This document shows positions 16,561-25,523 of a DNA stretch of 64,000 bases, one piece after another. The position numbers and the translations under genes were made by a program. The stretch is taken from the NCBI GenBank assembly GCA_021203065.1, contig JAJQBX010000021.1, positions 62,001-126,000 on the forward strand, written 5' to 3'. The notes beneath the pieces are model-generated. The model was given only the letters and a program-made list of their open reading frames with translations. It had not been told where the DNA came from and ran no database searches. The number at the start of each line of letters is the position of its first letter. Positions within the stretch are counted from its first letter, which is position 1. The stretch comes from Oscillospiraceae bacterium (lineage in GTDB: Bacteria; Bacillota; Clostridia; Oscillospirales; Ruminococcaceae).

Positions 16561-17844
16561 TTGGATAACGTTTCAAACAATAAGAAAAATTTACTTATAT
16601 ATGCGCATTATTTCGGAAATGAAGATGTGGCTTCTACAGGGCAATTACTTCAGGAATTGACTGACGGCATGACAGACACTTTCAACATTACCGTCATCTG
16701 CGTCGTGCCGTCCTACTTGGGTACAGTCGAGGACAAGTACAAAACCCGGAAATTCTACTTTGAAGAGCTTAACGGCGTCAAAATCGTCCGAATCCGAGTC
16801 CCCGAGTTTGACAAAACAAAGGGCAAGAGCAGAATCAAAAACATCCTGAGCTACTTCTTCGGAGCCATGCGTGCGACCTTCAAAACCGGCAAGCAGGACT
16901 ACGTCTTCACAATCTCGCAGCCGCCGATTCTTGGAGGACTACTTGGAGTATGGGGGAAGTGGATGAAGAGGGCGAAGCTTATCTACAACATCCAAGACTT
17001 CAACCCTGAACAGACGATGAGCGTCGGCTACACCCACAACAAGGCAATCTTGGGACTAATGATGTGGCTGGACAAGTTCTCCTGCAGGCGCAGTAATCTG
17101 ATAATCACAGTCGGGCGAGACCTCGGCGAAACGATCGAAAACCGGTTCTCAAAAAGCCGGAAAGTCCCCAAATATACAATCATCAACAACTGGATTAATG
17201 AAACTGAGATATATCCACTTGAGCCCAGCAATGAGAAAGTAGCTAAGTTCAAGGAAAAGTACAATTTGATGACTAAGTACGTTTTTATGTACTCCGGAAA
17301 TATTGGTTTATACTACGATTTAGAAAATATAATAAAAGTAATTGAGAAGTTCCAAAACGTCAAAACACCTGATGGCAGGGAAGTCGTCTTCGCCTTTGTC
17401 GGAGCTGGTTCCGTCCTCGATAAACTGGTCATCTACACCCGCAAGCACCAGATGACAAACGTCGTCTTCATCCCATATCAGGATAAGGCAGACCTCAACT
17501 ACAGCCTCAACGCCGGCGATGTTCACTTCTGCGTGAATGCCAAGGGCATCAAGGGCGTCAGCTGTCCGAGCAAGTTTTATGGACTTGCTGCTGCGGGAAA
17601 ACCTGTCCTCGGAGTTCTTGAAAAAGGCTCAGAAGTTCGCTGCCTGATTGAGGAAATCGGGTGCGGCAAAGTGGTTGAGCCGGGGGATTATGCAGGCGTG
17701 GAAGATGAGGTTCGGTGGTTTATTGAGAATAGTGATAGTGATGAGCTGAAGCGGATGGGTGAGATGAATAGAGCTTATCTCGTAGAGAATCTCACGGAGA
17801 AGGTTTCGGTGGAGAAGTATAAGGAAGCAATCCTCAATACATAA
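16561..17844 (+). CDS. Glycosyltransferase family 4, WbuB-like
   Basis: About 427 residues if started at TTG 16561 (AGGATGGAAG upstream); the frame stays open leftward to 16279 but that part looks non-coding and no in-frame ATG fits. GT-B fold: N-terminal LLIYAHYFGNEDVASTGQL with QPPILGG and YNIQDFNPEQ, C-terminal VFMYSGNIGLYYDLEN, the nucleotide-binding KFYGLAAAGKPVLG and a final EEIGCGKVVEPGD. It resembles WbuB, which adds an amino-sugar such as FucNAc during O-antigen or capsule repeat-unit assembly. First gene of the polysaccharide locus, immediately beside the mobile element, which may have displaced its native promoter and start. Confidence 0.85.
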   Translation: MDNVSNNKKNLLIYAHYFGNEDVASTGQLLQELTDGMTDTFNITVICVVPSYLGTVEDKYKTRKFYFEELNGVKIVRIRVPEFDKTKGKSRIKNILSYFFGAMRATFKTGKQDYVFTISQPPILGGLLGVWGKWMKRAKLIYNIQDFNPEQTMSVGYTHNKAILGLMMWLDKFSCRRSNLIITVGRDLGETIENRFSKSRKVPKYTIINNWINETEIYPLEPSNEKVAKFKEKYNLMTKYVFMYSGNIGLYYDLENIIKVIEKFQNVKTPDGREVVFAFVGAGSVLDKLVIYTRKHQMTNVVFIPYQDKADLNYSLNAGDVHFCVNAKGIKGVSCPSKFYGLAAAGKPVLGVLEKGSEVRCLIEEIGCGKVVEPGDYAGVEDEVRWFIENSDSDELKRMGEMNRAYLVENLTEKVSVEKYKEAILNT

Positions 17845-17858
17845 AGGAAGTAAAGAAT

Positions 17859-18081
17859 ATGAGTAACTATAACATCGCCGTCGCCGGCACCGGCTACGTG
17901 GGCTTAAGCCTTGCAGTCCTTCTTGCCCAGCACAGGGAATCTGTATAATCTGTATTATTCGACCCTAGCTTATGAGGAAGCAAGAAAGTACTGTGATAAT
18001 AACGGTATTCAAATCTATAACGCTTCGAGGGGCGGTAAACTTGAAGCATTTAAAAGAGTTGATTTTGATTCTCTGTTTTGA
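17859..18081 (+). pseudogene. Chimeric remnant: UDP-sugar dehydrogenase start joined to a MptE/DUF115-like end
   Basis: ATG 17859 with GGAAG upstream starts a nucleotide-sugar dehydrogenase (YNIAVAGTGYVGLSLAVLLAQH, Rossmann GxGYVG) that breaks off after about 23 residues. From about 17930 another frame carries the end of a DUF115/MptE-like polysaccharide protein (LYNLYYSTLAYEEARKYC ... GIQIYNASRGGKLE ... FDSLF). Both parts are too short to function. This is a deletion or recombination scar in the surface locus. Confidence 0.75.
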
Positions 18082-18380
18082 AAGAAGGAATTAGTTTAAA
18101 AATTGTTGGAGTTATTCCTGTATGCTACAAATCTGTTGTTATGTTGGGAAACGACTTCAGCTTTTTTGCGGCAAGGAAAGAACAGCACTTTTATGATGTA
18201 GATGCCAATCTCGAGCGAAAGGAATCGCTGTATCAGGACTTGTCAGGATGTGCAATTGTATTGCTAGAGTATAGATCGCTTTACAGCTATGCTGTAAAAA
18301 ATGGTATAGAAATTTACAACGCAACGGAAGGCTCACTGTTAGATGAGATTCCTCAAAAGTCCTTGGACAGTTTGTTATGA
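18082..18380 (+). pseudogene. Second MptE/DUF115-like C-terminal remnant
   Basis: Open frame of about 99 residues with no good start; ATG 18141 is internal. It contains GNDFSFFAARKEQHFYDVD and ends GIEIYNATEGSLLDEIPQKS, the same C-terminal pattern as the fragment just upstream (IYNASRGGKLE). So two related genes were truncated side by side. The full-length family acts in surface glycan or flagellin-sugar pathways. Confidence 0.6.
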
Positions 18381-18424
18381 TTTAATAATAAGATAATAAT
18401 TTTCGATCATGGAGGAGATAACAA

Positions 18425-19090
18425 ATGATAATTAAAGCTTTGGTAGCTGCAAGATCAGGCTCCGTAAGAGTCAAGAACAAGAATATGCGTCCTTTTGCGG
18501 GAAGTACGCTTTTGGAACTCAAACTTCGTCAGCTCAAGCTCATCCCTAATCTTGACGGGATTATCTTGAATTCAAATGACGATGAGATGTTGGCGCTTGC
18601 AGAGAGCTTAGGATGTGAAACCGTCCGTAGAGACCCATATTATGCATCGAATACCGTTTCAATGAGCGATGTATATCGCAACATGGCTGAAAACTGTGAT
18701 TGCGATGTTATTGCATACATAAATTGCACGAACCCTTTGATCAAGGATCAGACGATAATTGATGCAATTGAGTGTTATAAGGAAATCGTGCGGGGGGGTA
18801 CTGCTTACAACTCCCTGAATTCAGCACACCTTGTTAAGGAGTTTCTTTTCTTGGATAATAAGCCGGTCAATTATGATTTGCAGCATCAGCCAAGAAGTCA
18901 GGATCTTCCCGATTATTATGCACTGAATTTTGCAATTAGCATTATTTCAAGAGAGCTCATGATTGAAGGAAAGAATGTTGTAGGATCAAAGCCGTACATC
19001 TATGGCATAGATGAGGTAGAGGCAACTGACATTGACAACCCAATAGATTTCGAATTTGCGGAGTATGTGTATACGCATAGGAACGATTAG
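18425..19090 (+). CDS. CMP-sugar (acylneuraminate-type) cytidylyltransferase
   Basis: 221 residues, GGAGGAG upstream. Nucleotidyltransferase motifs are at the N-terminus (ALVAARSGSVRVKNKNMRPF), with CETVRRDPYYAS and VIAYINCTNPLI around residues 60-105 and a C-terminal AISIISREL region. The NeuA-type family transfers CMP from CTP to a nonulosonic or similar acid to activate it for capsule synthesis. The exact sugar is not evident because no sialic/legionaminic synthase gene is left nearby. It may be an orphan after loss of its partners. Confidence 0.8.
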   Translation: MIIKALVAARSGSVRVKNKNMRPFAGSTLLELKLRQLKLIPNLDGIILNSNDDEMLALAESLGCETVRRDPYYASNTVSMSDVYRNMAENCDCDVIAYINCTNPLIKDQTIIDAIECYKEIVRGGTAYNSLNSAHLVKEFLFLDNKPVNYDLQHQPRSQDLPDYYALNFAISIISRELMIEGKNVVGSKPYIYGIDEVEATDIDNPIDFEFAEYVYTHRND

Positions 19091-19160
19091 TTTTTGCAAC
19101 CTCTGATACTTCCGCAGATATGATTATAAAAAATAGTATGATTTGATTTGTGGAGGAAAT

Positions 19161-19601
19161 ATGAAAACCGTAGCCATAGTCCCAATGAAGCTTAATAACC
19201 GTCGGCTTCCACGGAAGAACACAAAGTGCTTTACAAACGGCAAGCCGCTCTGCTACTACATTCTCTCGACGCTTCTTGCTGTTGATGATGTGGATGAAGT
19301 ATATGTATATTGTAGCAATCCAGATATTCAGGAGTTTATCCCGGATGGAGTAAAACATTTTGAATCATTGGATTCCGTTTGGCGAATGAAGGTTGACCCT
19401 GAATTACCATTACGGCATAATAAGGGAGCTATAAGTTCTGCCTTATGTAGTAATTTGCAAAAAAGACAAGATTTCTTTGCAAATATTAAAGTTGGAAACT
19501 CTTTTGATCATTGTGCCAATATTGCAATAGGTGAAAATGGAATAAAGGGTGTAGTCCTGAAACTATATAGAAAAGTCAAAAGTAGGTTCGTTAATTTATG
19601 A
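19161..19601 (+). pseudogene. Truncated cytidylyltransferase fused to an unrelated tail
   Basis: ATG 19161 has TGGAGG upstream. Residues 1-75 are a second NeuA-type cytidylyltransferase start (KTVAIVPMKLNNRRLPRKN, GKPLCYYILSTLL). At about residue 78 the sequence changes to another origin (LPLRHNKGAISSALCSNL ... IAIGENGIKG), probably the end of another surface-locus gene. The catalytic domain is incomplete, so the product is probably inactive. It may still be translated. Confidence 0.65.
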
Positions 19602-19614
19602 AGGTAAAATATCT

Positions 19615-21075
19615 ATGGCTAGTTTGAGAAAGAATTTTTTATATCAAACAGGGTATCAAATAATTGCAACTGCATTGCCGCTGATTACTTCACCCTATAT
19701 TTCAAGGGTGCTTGGTGCGGAACAGTTGGGAACGTATAGCTATGTCTCAACTATTGCTAATTATTTTAGCGTTGTGGCTGCTGCTGGAATAGTATCGTAT
19801 GGCACAAGGGAGGTCGCTAAACGAAAAAACGAACAAAAGACCGCTAGCGAGTTTTATTCTGAATTAAGGAAACTTCAGTTATTACTATCGGGCATTGTCA
19901 GTATAGTATATATAGCCTTTGTTCTTCTGTTTGTAGATGAATATAAATTTGTCTACTTTACTCAGTTGTTGCTGATAATAAACAGTGGCTTTGACATTTC
20001 ATGGCTTTTTAACGGAGAAGAAGAATTTAAAAGCGTAGTAATAAAAAATCTTGTAGTCAAGCTGATTTCGCTCGTAGGGATATTTACGTTAGTTCATTCC
20101 CCATCTGATATGCCGATATATGCCTTGCTAATAGCGGGGTCTGTATTGTTCGGAAACTTGACCCTTTTTCGCAGTAAAAGGAAATATGTTGTAAAAGCTG
20201 ATGTAAGTTTAAAACAGTCTCTCACACATCTTGCGCCTTCAATGCTACTATTTGTGCCTTCGATCGGCATGACTTTGTATCATCAAATGGATAAGACCAT
20301 GTTAGGTTTGATGAGTACGTATACACAGGTGGGTTATTATTATAATGCAGATAAAATTGTAAATATTTTAATTGGCGTTATATCTGGCTTTGGAACCGTT
20401 TCTCTGCCCAGGATAACCACTTTGCTTGCAGAACAAAAGATGGATGAATACGAAAACTTGGTTGAAAAATCCTTTCATATTATTATGTTTTCGTGTTCTG
20501 CTATTGCTTTTGGTATTACGGCGGTTTCCAGCGAGTTTACGCCTTGGTTTTTTGGAGAAGAATACCTTCCAAGTGTACAATTAGTTTCTGCATTATCAAT
20601 GGTTATTTTCTTTAAATCGTGGTCCACTATTTCGAGAAATGATTATCTTATCCCCCAAAATAAGAACTCAGTGTATATTTCCTCTGTGTTCCTTGGCGTT
20701 ATAGTTAATGTTATTGTTAATTATATCATGATTAAAAGATATGATGCTATGGGAGCCGTGATTGGAACACTGGTAGCAGAAGCTTTTGTTAGCATTTATC
20801 AATTTATTATTATGAATCGTGAGGTACATGTATTTCGCATGTTAGCGAGAACAGCCATGTATCCAGCATTCGGTATGGTTATGCTTATTGTTGTGAGGGT
20901 GATCGCTAACATTTTGAACTATGGCTATTTTGCTGATTTGATTATTGAAGTGACTGTCGGAGCTATTGCATACCTGACCTTGTGTTTTGCATACTGGAAA
21001 ATAAGGAAGGATAAGTTCATATTTCCGATAGTTAATGACTATCTTAGAAAAATCTTTCGTAGAAAAGATTCGTGA
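19615..21075 (+). CDS. Polysaccharide flippase (Wzx/RfbX type)
   Basis: 486 residues with 12-14 hydrophobic segments spread over the whole length. The N-terminus (NFLYQTGYQIIATALPLITSPY, then RVLGAEQLGTYSY) is typical of the MOP/Wzx family that flips lipid-linked repeat units across the membrane. Intact. Its codon use is AT-rich like the rest of this locus. Confidence 0.9.
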   Translation: MASLRKNFLYQTGYQIIATALPLITSPYISRVLGAEQLGTYSYVSTIANYFSVVAAAGIVSYGTREVAKRKNEQKTASEFYSELRKLQLLLSGIVSIVYIAFVLLFVDEYKFVYFTQLLLIINSGFDISWLFNGEEEFKSVVIKNLVVKLISLVGIFTLVHSPSDMPIYALLIAGSVLFGNLTLFRSKRKYVVKADVSLKQSLTHLAPSMLLFVPSIGMTLYHQMDKTMLGLMSTYTQVGYYYNADKIVNILIGVISGFGTVSLPRITTLLAEQKMDEYENLVEKSFHIIMFSCSAIAFGITAVSSEFTPWFFGEEYLPSVQLVSALSMVIFFKSWSTISRNDYLIPQNKNSVYISSVFLGVIVNVIVNYIMIKRYDAMGAVIGTLVAEAFVSIYQFIIMNREVHVFRMLARTAMYPAFGMVMLIVVRVIANILNYGYFADLIIEVTVGAIAYLTLCFAYWKIRKDKFIFPIVNDYLRKIFRRKDS

Positions 21076-21123
21076 GATTGTCAATATTTGGCTTGGAAGA
21101 AAATAATTTTATGGTGAGATGTG

Positions 21124-21744
21124 ATGTTTCAATTTTTAGTAAGAATGGTGAAGTATATCGGAGGACGAATACTTGAGTATGCTCCTTATGCTACCCTTAT
21201 AGGAATTCTTTTTTTCATATTGTACACTGGTATTTCTTCCGTTGCAAAAAGGAAAAGTCTTACTCAGTCTATATATGAGGAGAAGATTGTCATTAAGAGT
21301 CTATTTGTAGTCTGCCTTTCTGCTGTGCTGATGGACACATTGCTTTTTCGACCTTATTTCGAGAATCCGCTGAGTAATGTTCTTGGAAATTGGTGGCTAG
21401 TATCATTTAAAAATGGATGGCTTAATAACGATTCGATACTGAATATCGTTCTTTTCATGCCAGTTACTTTTCTGTTTACCGCAGGTTGGAACGAACAATT
21501 GGAACGGAGAATCGGCTTACACTTAAGAAGTGCTTTTGCTTTTTCGGGCGTATTTTCGTTTGTACTTTCTCTTTTGATTGAGACATCACAGCTAATTTTT
21601 CATAGAGGGACATTTCAACTTACTGATTTAGTGTACAATACACTCGGAGGCTGCCTTGGCGGAATGATATATTGGTGTGCAAGACGAGAGCGCGATAATC
21701 GCTCACATAAACATGACATTAGTCATAGAGAGTATGGAATGTAG
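21124..21744 (+). CDS. VanZ-like membrane protein
   Basis: 206 residues from ATG 21124 (GGTGAG upstream). Four to five membrane segments and the VanZ pattern: NIVLFMPVTFLF, then SLLIETSQLIFHRGTFQLTD and YNTLGGCLGG near the end. VanZ proteins affect teicoplanin sensitivity or envelope glycan handling; here it sits among surface polysaccharide genes, so the role is likely related to that envelope. Confidence 0.8.
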   Translation: MFQFLVRMVKYIGGRILEYAPYATLIGILFFILYTGISSVAKRKSLTQSIYEEKIVIKSLFVVCLSAVLMDTLLFRPYFENPLSNVLGNWWLVSFKNGWLNNDSILNIVLFMPVTFLFTAGWNEQLERRIGLHLRSAFAFSGVFSFVLSLLIETSQLIFHRGTFQLTDLVYNTLGGCLGGMIYWCARRERDNRSHKHDISHREYGM

Positions 21745-21756
21745 GAGTTTTTTAAA

Positions 21757-22890
21757 ATGCAAGTTTCAGCTGCTGTAATTCTTTTACTCCGTTCAGCGTT
21801 GACGGGGGAACAATTGAGTATGGAATGTCGGGAAAGTATAAGCTCGTTGCTTTCTGATCCGGCTTTATTTACTCTTTCTTTAAAGCATAGTGTTGCAAAT
21901 GTAGTTTCGGTAGGTCTCTTCAACAACGGTTTCAATGTTGAAAGCACGAAATTCGAGCAGGTAGAGCTGCAGGCTGCTATCAGTGATGCACAGACAGAAG
22001 CGGATTTTGAATCCATTAAGACTGTATTCCAAAGACACCATATAGATTTCATTCCTTTGAAAGGCGTTGTGCTGAAGCAATATTACCCAGACACAGCAAT
22101 GCGAACCTGTGGTGATATTGATATTCTTATCCATAAAGAGGACACAGAAAGAGCGGTAGATGCTTTAGTAAAAGAATGTGGTTTTATCTCACAAAGCTAC
22201 AATCACCATGATGTGGCTTTGACTTCTGAGGCGGGCGTTACGCTTGAACTGCATTTCTCGCTTGAATATGATGTGGAGAATTTAGATGCTGTTCTTGCCA
22301 GAGCGTGGGAATATGCTGTGAAAGTAGATGGGTCTGAGTACAGATTTGCCGATGACTTCTTTTTCTTCTTTATTTTGTCCCACTTAGCACATCACTTTTA
22401 TCCATATGGTTGCGGAATTCGGTTCTTTATGGATCTGTGGATTATTCGCCACAGAATGGGGCTAGAGTTCAATGATGCGGTTAAGGAACTTTGCAGGCAA
22501 GCTGGTATAGAGAAGTTTTCAGAAGCAGCTTTACAGTTATCTGAAACTTGGTTCAGCGGGTTAGAACACAGTGAGTTGACCAAGGCAATGGAAGAATACA
22601 TCTTTGCTTGTGGCACTTTTGGCAACACAGATAATGTTGCTGCAGTGGGAGGAGAGAAAAAGAAAGGTCGGCTGATGTATAACCTCAGGCGGATGCTCCT
22701 TCCATATGAAAAGCTGAAATTAATTTATCCTGAGATGAAACCTATACAATTCCCGGTTTACGAAATCAAGCGTTGGGTGAAACTTTTAGATAGAGGACTG
22801 AGTCGCAGAAGGTCAATGTCCAAGAAATCCATCTCAGATGAGAAAAAAGAAAAAGTTCAACAGCTGATGGAACAATTAGAAATAAGGTAG
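21757..22890 (+). CDS. Nucleotidyltransferase family protein (NTP_transf_5 type)
   Basis: 377 residues. The centre has FIPLKGVVLKQYYPDTAMRT followed by GDIDILIHKED, the GxxxK and DxD motif of the uncharacterised nucleotidyltransferase family found in capsule/exopolysaccharide loci, then LELHFSLEYD. A Lys-rich C-terminus ends the protein. It follows the VanZ gene by 12 bases. Substrate unknown. Confidence 0.8.
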   Translation: MQVSAAVILLLRSALTGEQLSMECRESISSLLSDPALFTLSLKHSVANVVSVGLFNNGFNVESTKFEQVELQAAISDAQTEADFESIKTVFQRHHIDFIPLKGVVLKQYYPDTAMRTCGDIDILIHKEDTERAVDALVKECGFISQSYNHHDVALTSEAGVTLELHFSLEYDVENLDAVLARAWEYAVKVDGSEYRFADDFFFFFILSHLAHHFYPYGCGIRFFMDLWIIRHRMGLEFNDAVKELCRQAGIEKFSEAALQLSETWFSGLEHSELTKAMEEYIFACGTFGNTDNVAAVGGEKKKGRLMYNLRRMLLPYEKLKLIYPEMKPIQFPVYEIKRWVKLLDRGLSRRRSMSKKSISDEKKEKVQQLMEQLEIR

Positions 22891-22915
22891 CTGAAAATTT
22901 GGAGATGAAAAATAG

Positions 22916-23171
22916 TGGCTTATACATTGGATTCATGCAGTTGGTACAAATACACTGAAGATATTAGTCCTTCGTTTGGTCATATACAAGATCACTAGAA
23001 GAACTTAATGATGAATTTATTCTTGATATTGACTTAGATTTTTTCATTGAGCCGTTTGACTTCTACAGTGAACTCGGAGAGCAGATGAGGCAACTAGTAA
23101 AAAAAGCAAAGGTAATAACTATTGCTACTGAACCGGATTTCTTCGAAAAGTGCAAAATTGATGCAGGCTAG
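22916..23171 (+). pseudogene. Remnant of a UPF0489 (peptide-arginase-like) gene
   Basis: Two short frames: 22916-22999 (AYTLDSCSWYKYTEDISP) and 22985-23171 (EELNDEFILDIDLDFFIEPF ... VITIATEPDFF). DIDLDFF is the metal-binding motif region of UPF0489 proteins, some of which are RiPP peptide arginases. The upstream catalytic half is missing, so this is a broken copy at the end of the surface locus. Confidence 0.55.
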
Positions 23172-23301
23172 ACCCCGCAAAAATCAGTGATGGTACGATA
23201 GCTGAACTACCAGAATCTCATCATTGGCAATTCCCCTCCACCCCTCGCCGCAACCATTTTTCCGCCACAAATCTGCCAAATTCGTCATCATTAAAAAATT
23301 A

Positions 23302-23330
23302 TTGACAATCATAAGAAAGTGTGCTAAAAT
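23302..23330 (+). promoter_or_regulatory. Near-consensus promoter without a downstream gene
   Basis: TTGACA, exact 17-base spacer, TAAAAT. No credible coding frame follows within 300 bases; instead hairpins and T-rich stretches are found at 23360-23460. Confidence 0.65.
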
Positions 23331-23336
23331 TGAAGC

Positions 23337-23400
23337 GTCAGGTGTTGATATGCCTGAATCTGCGGGGGGTAGTGCCTCCGGCACACTTTATTTTTATGTT
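23337..23400 (+). ncRNA. Candidate small RNA in the gap before the GTPase operon
   Basis: Starts 6-7 bases after the -10 element. A GTGCC/GGCAC hairpin at about 23373-23386 is followed by TTTATTTTTATG, like a terminator, giving a transcript of about 60 bases. A second G/C-rich region before CTTTTTATTTCC at about 23450 may be a back-up terminator. This is the main content of the 774-base gap 22890-23664 besides the UPF0489 remnant. No known RNA family was recognised. Confidence 0.35.
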
Positions 23401-23663
23401 ATGCCGGCTTCACACCCACTTGTAAACCTCCGACACTATATGTGCGCGGGGGCTTTTTATTTCCTCTTTAGTAGCTACCAAGCGCACTGAAGGGGATTTT
23501 TTGATTTTACCCGACAATAGTGGCTTTACTTTAATAGTTTTAATGCGCAATGAGCGATTGCGATAAATATTATTTTCATCCAAAAATGCAGGTTGAATGT
23601 CCGATTTTGACGAAAAACGAAAAACCCTGTTTTATTGTAGTATGATATACGCAAAGGACAGTG

Positions 23664-25523
23664 ATGCTGATGTACGAAATATCTGACAGCATAGAAGCCA
23701 TAGGCGGCATTATCGATGAGCTGCCTGTTGATGCCGACAAGGTTTCAGATTTCAGAAAGCAATACCAGAAAATATCGCTCCGAAGCAGAAATCCCAACTT
23801 CTATCTCTCAGCGATAGGCGATTTCAGTTCCGGCAAGAGCACCCTTATCAACACCCTCATCGGTCAGAAGCTTCTGAAGGTCGCATTTGCCGCAACGACG
23901 GCAGTTCCGACGTATATTTACAGAGGAAGCGGAGACCAAGTGGCAGTCAGAGCCAAGTGCGATAATGGCGAATGCTACGAAATCACTTCTGACGACGGCG
24001 TAAGGGATTTTGAGGAGGAATTCGGAGTCAGGCTTCCCGAAGAACTTGACGACAGGATTTCTCTTCTGACAGCCGACAAGGACCTTTCGCCGAGAATCAG
24101 AGAGGTTGACATCGAGCTGCCGGACGGCTCTCTTTCAGGCGGTCTTTGCATAATCGATACGCCCGGAGTCAATCCCGGAGCCGATTACACCGGGGCTCAC
24201 GCTGAAATCACCAAGAATATCCTCAACGAGGTTGCGGACGCAATAATCGTTCTCTTCCCGGCTGATCAGGCGTATACCCAGTCGTTTGATGAGTTTCTGA
24301 AGGCTAATGCGGAATACTTTATCAAGGACGCAATCTTCGTGGTGACTATGATGGACCGAGTCGACGAAGAGGAAAGAGACGAAGTAATCCAGTTCGTCAA
24401 GGGAAATCTTCGGAGCAACTTCCATCTTGAGAATCCGCAGGTTCTTTCCTGCTCCGCAATGATGGCTGGAAGAGATCCATTCTGGAAAGAGGATTTCGCC
24501 AAGTTTGAGCGAGACCTCATGCAAAGGCTTGCCGACAACCGCAAGCGGATAGTCACCGAACGATTGGCGAAGCTTTCAGATGAACTCCTCGACTCCATCC
24601 AGAGCGAGGTTGCTACCAGCAAGTGTAGCTTCGAGCAAAGGCTCACAGTCCTCGAAAGCCACTCCGTTCCGAAGCTTGACTCACTTCTTGCCGACAGCGT
24701 AGCCGAGGCGGCAGGGAAGCTGACAGACATAAAATCAAGGCACGACGACGTGTTCATGAATAACAAGATGTACCTTGAGAGTAAAATAATGTACAAAGTC
24801 AGCACTTCGCTGAATTCCTGCACTACGAGGTCGGATATAACCAAGTATGTCAAAGGCTCAATGACGCTCGACATCGAGGAAGCCTGCCGTGACGTTTACA
24901 ACACTTCCGGAAAGTTCACAGGCGAGCTTAATGAAACACTCAACTCCGCAATCGTCGGAATGATTGAAGACCTGAGGACATATTACGGCGAGATCGGCGG
25001 AATTCTGGCAGAAGACACCTCGCTCGCAGCGTCTGAGGAGCGTGCAGCCATAGCCGACAAGTTTGAGGGTCTTGACAGCCTGATCGGCAATTATGAGACC
25101 AAAATAGACGCTGCTATATCCGTCGGAGGCGCAGGTCTTGCCGTACTTGTCTTTGGTCCTGCCGGAGCGATAGCTGGAGGTCTTGTAGCACTTGTAGCAG
25201 GAGATCGGCTCTTCGTCGGCTCAACACGTGACAAGGTAAAAGCCTCCGTTTCGGAGAGAGCTCCCGAGATTTCGGAGTCGGTCATTCAGGGGCTTTGCGA
25301 CAAAATGCAGTCGGATTATACCGAAGCCATGACCGAGCTTCAGGTAAAAAAGAGAGCTTTCTTGGAGCAATACCAGCCGGTCTACGAACAGCTTGAAAAA
25401 CAGCTTAATGACGAAAAGCGGGAGCTGACGAGGAAAATACAGCTCAGCGAACAAATCCAGAACAGAATAACAGTAGTATTGTCAGAGTTAAACCAGATTC
25501 AAGGAGGAATCATTGATGAATGA
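23664..25523 (+). CDS. Dynamin-like GTPase 1
   Basis: 619 residues from ATG 23664 (AAAGGA upstream; ATG 23670 is also possible). GTPase motifs: G1 GDFSSGKST (about 52-60), G2 Thr in AATTAVPT, G3 DTPG (about 165-168), and G4-like TMMDRVD (about 229). A long helical stalk region follows, with a hydrophobic paddle-like segment at about 480-515 (VGGAGLAVLVFGPAGAIAGG) expected to insert in the membrane, then a C-terminal helical return (ELQVKKRAFLEQYQ). This is the bacterial dynamin-like architecture; such proteins bind and reshape membranes. It overlaps GTPase 2 by 8 bases (ATGAATGA), implying stoichiometric production. Confidence 0.85.
   Translation: MLMYEISDSIEAIGGIIDELPVDADKVSDFRKQYQKISLRSRNPNFYLSAIGDFSSGKSTLINTLIGQKLLKVAFAATTAVPTYIYRGSGDQVAVRAKCDNGECYEITSDDGVRDFEEEFGVRLPEELDDRISLLTADKDLSPRIREVDIELPDGSLSGGLCIIDTPGVNPGADYTGAHAEITKNILNEVADAIIVLFPADQAYTQSFDEFLKANAEYFIKDAIFVVTMMDRVDEEERDEVIQFVKGNLRSNFHLENPQVLSCSAMMAGRDPFWKEDFAKFERDLMQRLADNRKRIVTERLAKLSDELLDSIQSEVATSKCSFEQRLTVLESHSVPKLDSLLADSVAEAAGKLTDIKSRHDDVFMNNKMYLESKIMYKVSTSLNSCTTRSDITKYVKGSMTLDIEEACRDVYNTSGKFTGELNETLNSAIVGMIEDLRTYYGEIGGILAEDTSLAASEERAAIADKFEGLDSLIGNYETKIDAAISVGGAGLAVLVFGPAGAIAGGLVALVAGDRLFVGSTRDKVKASVSERAPEISESVIQGLCDKMQSDYTEAMTELQVKKRAFLEQYQPVYEQLEKQLNDEKRELTRKIQLSEQIQNRITVVLSELNQIQGGIIDE

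Noticed and set aside
23224-23490. 88-codon frame in the gap before the GTPase operon
   Set aside because: It runs through a strong promoter and hairpins, has no ribosome site and low-quality composition.
23618-23649. Promoter directly before dynamin 1
   Set aside because: TATGAT/GATATAC is present, but no matching -35 element at 16-18 bases; resemblance to the region at 35085-35123 (GTTTTATT) is too weak to claim.
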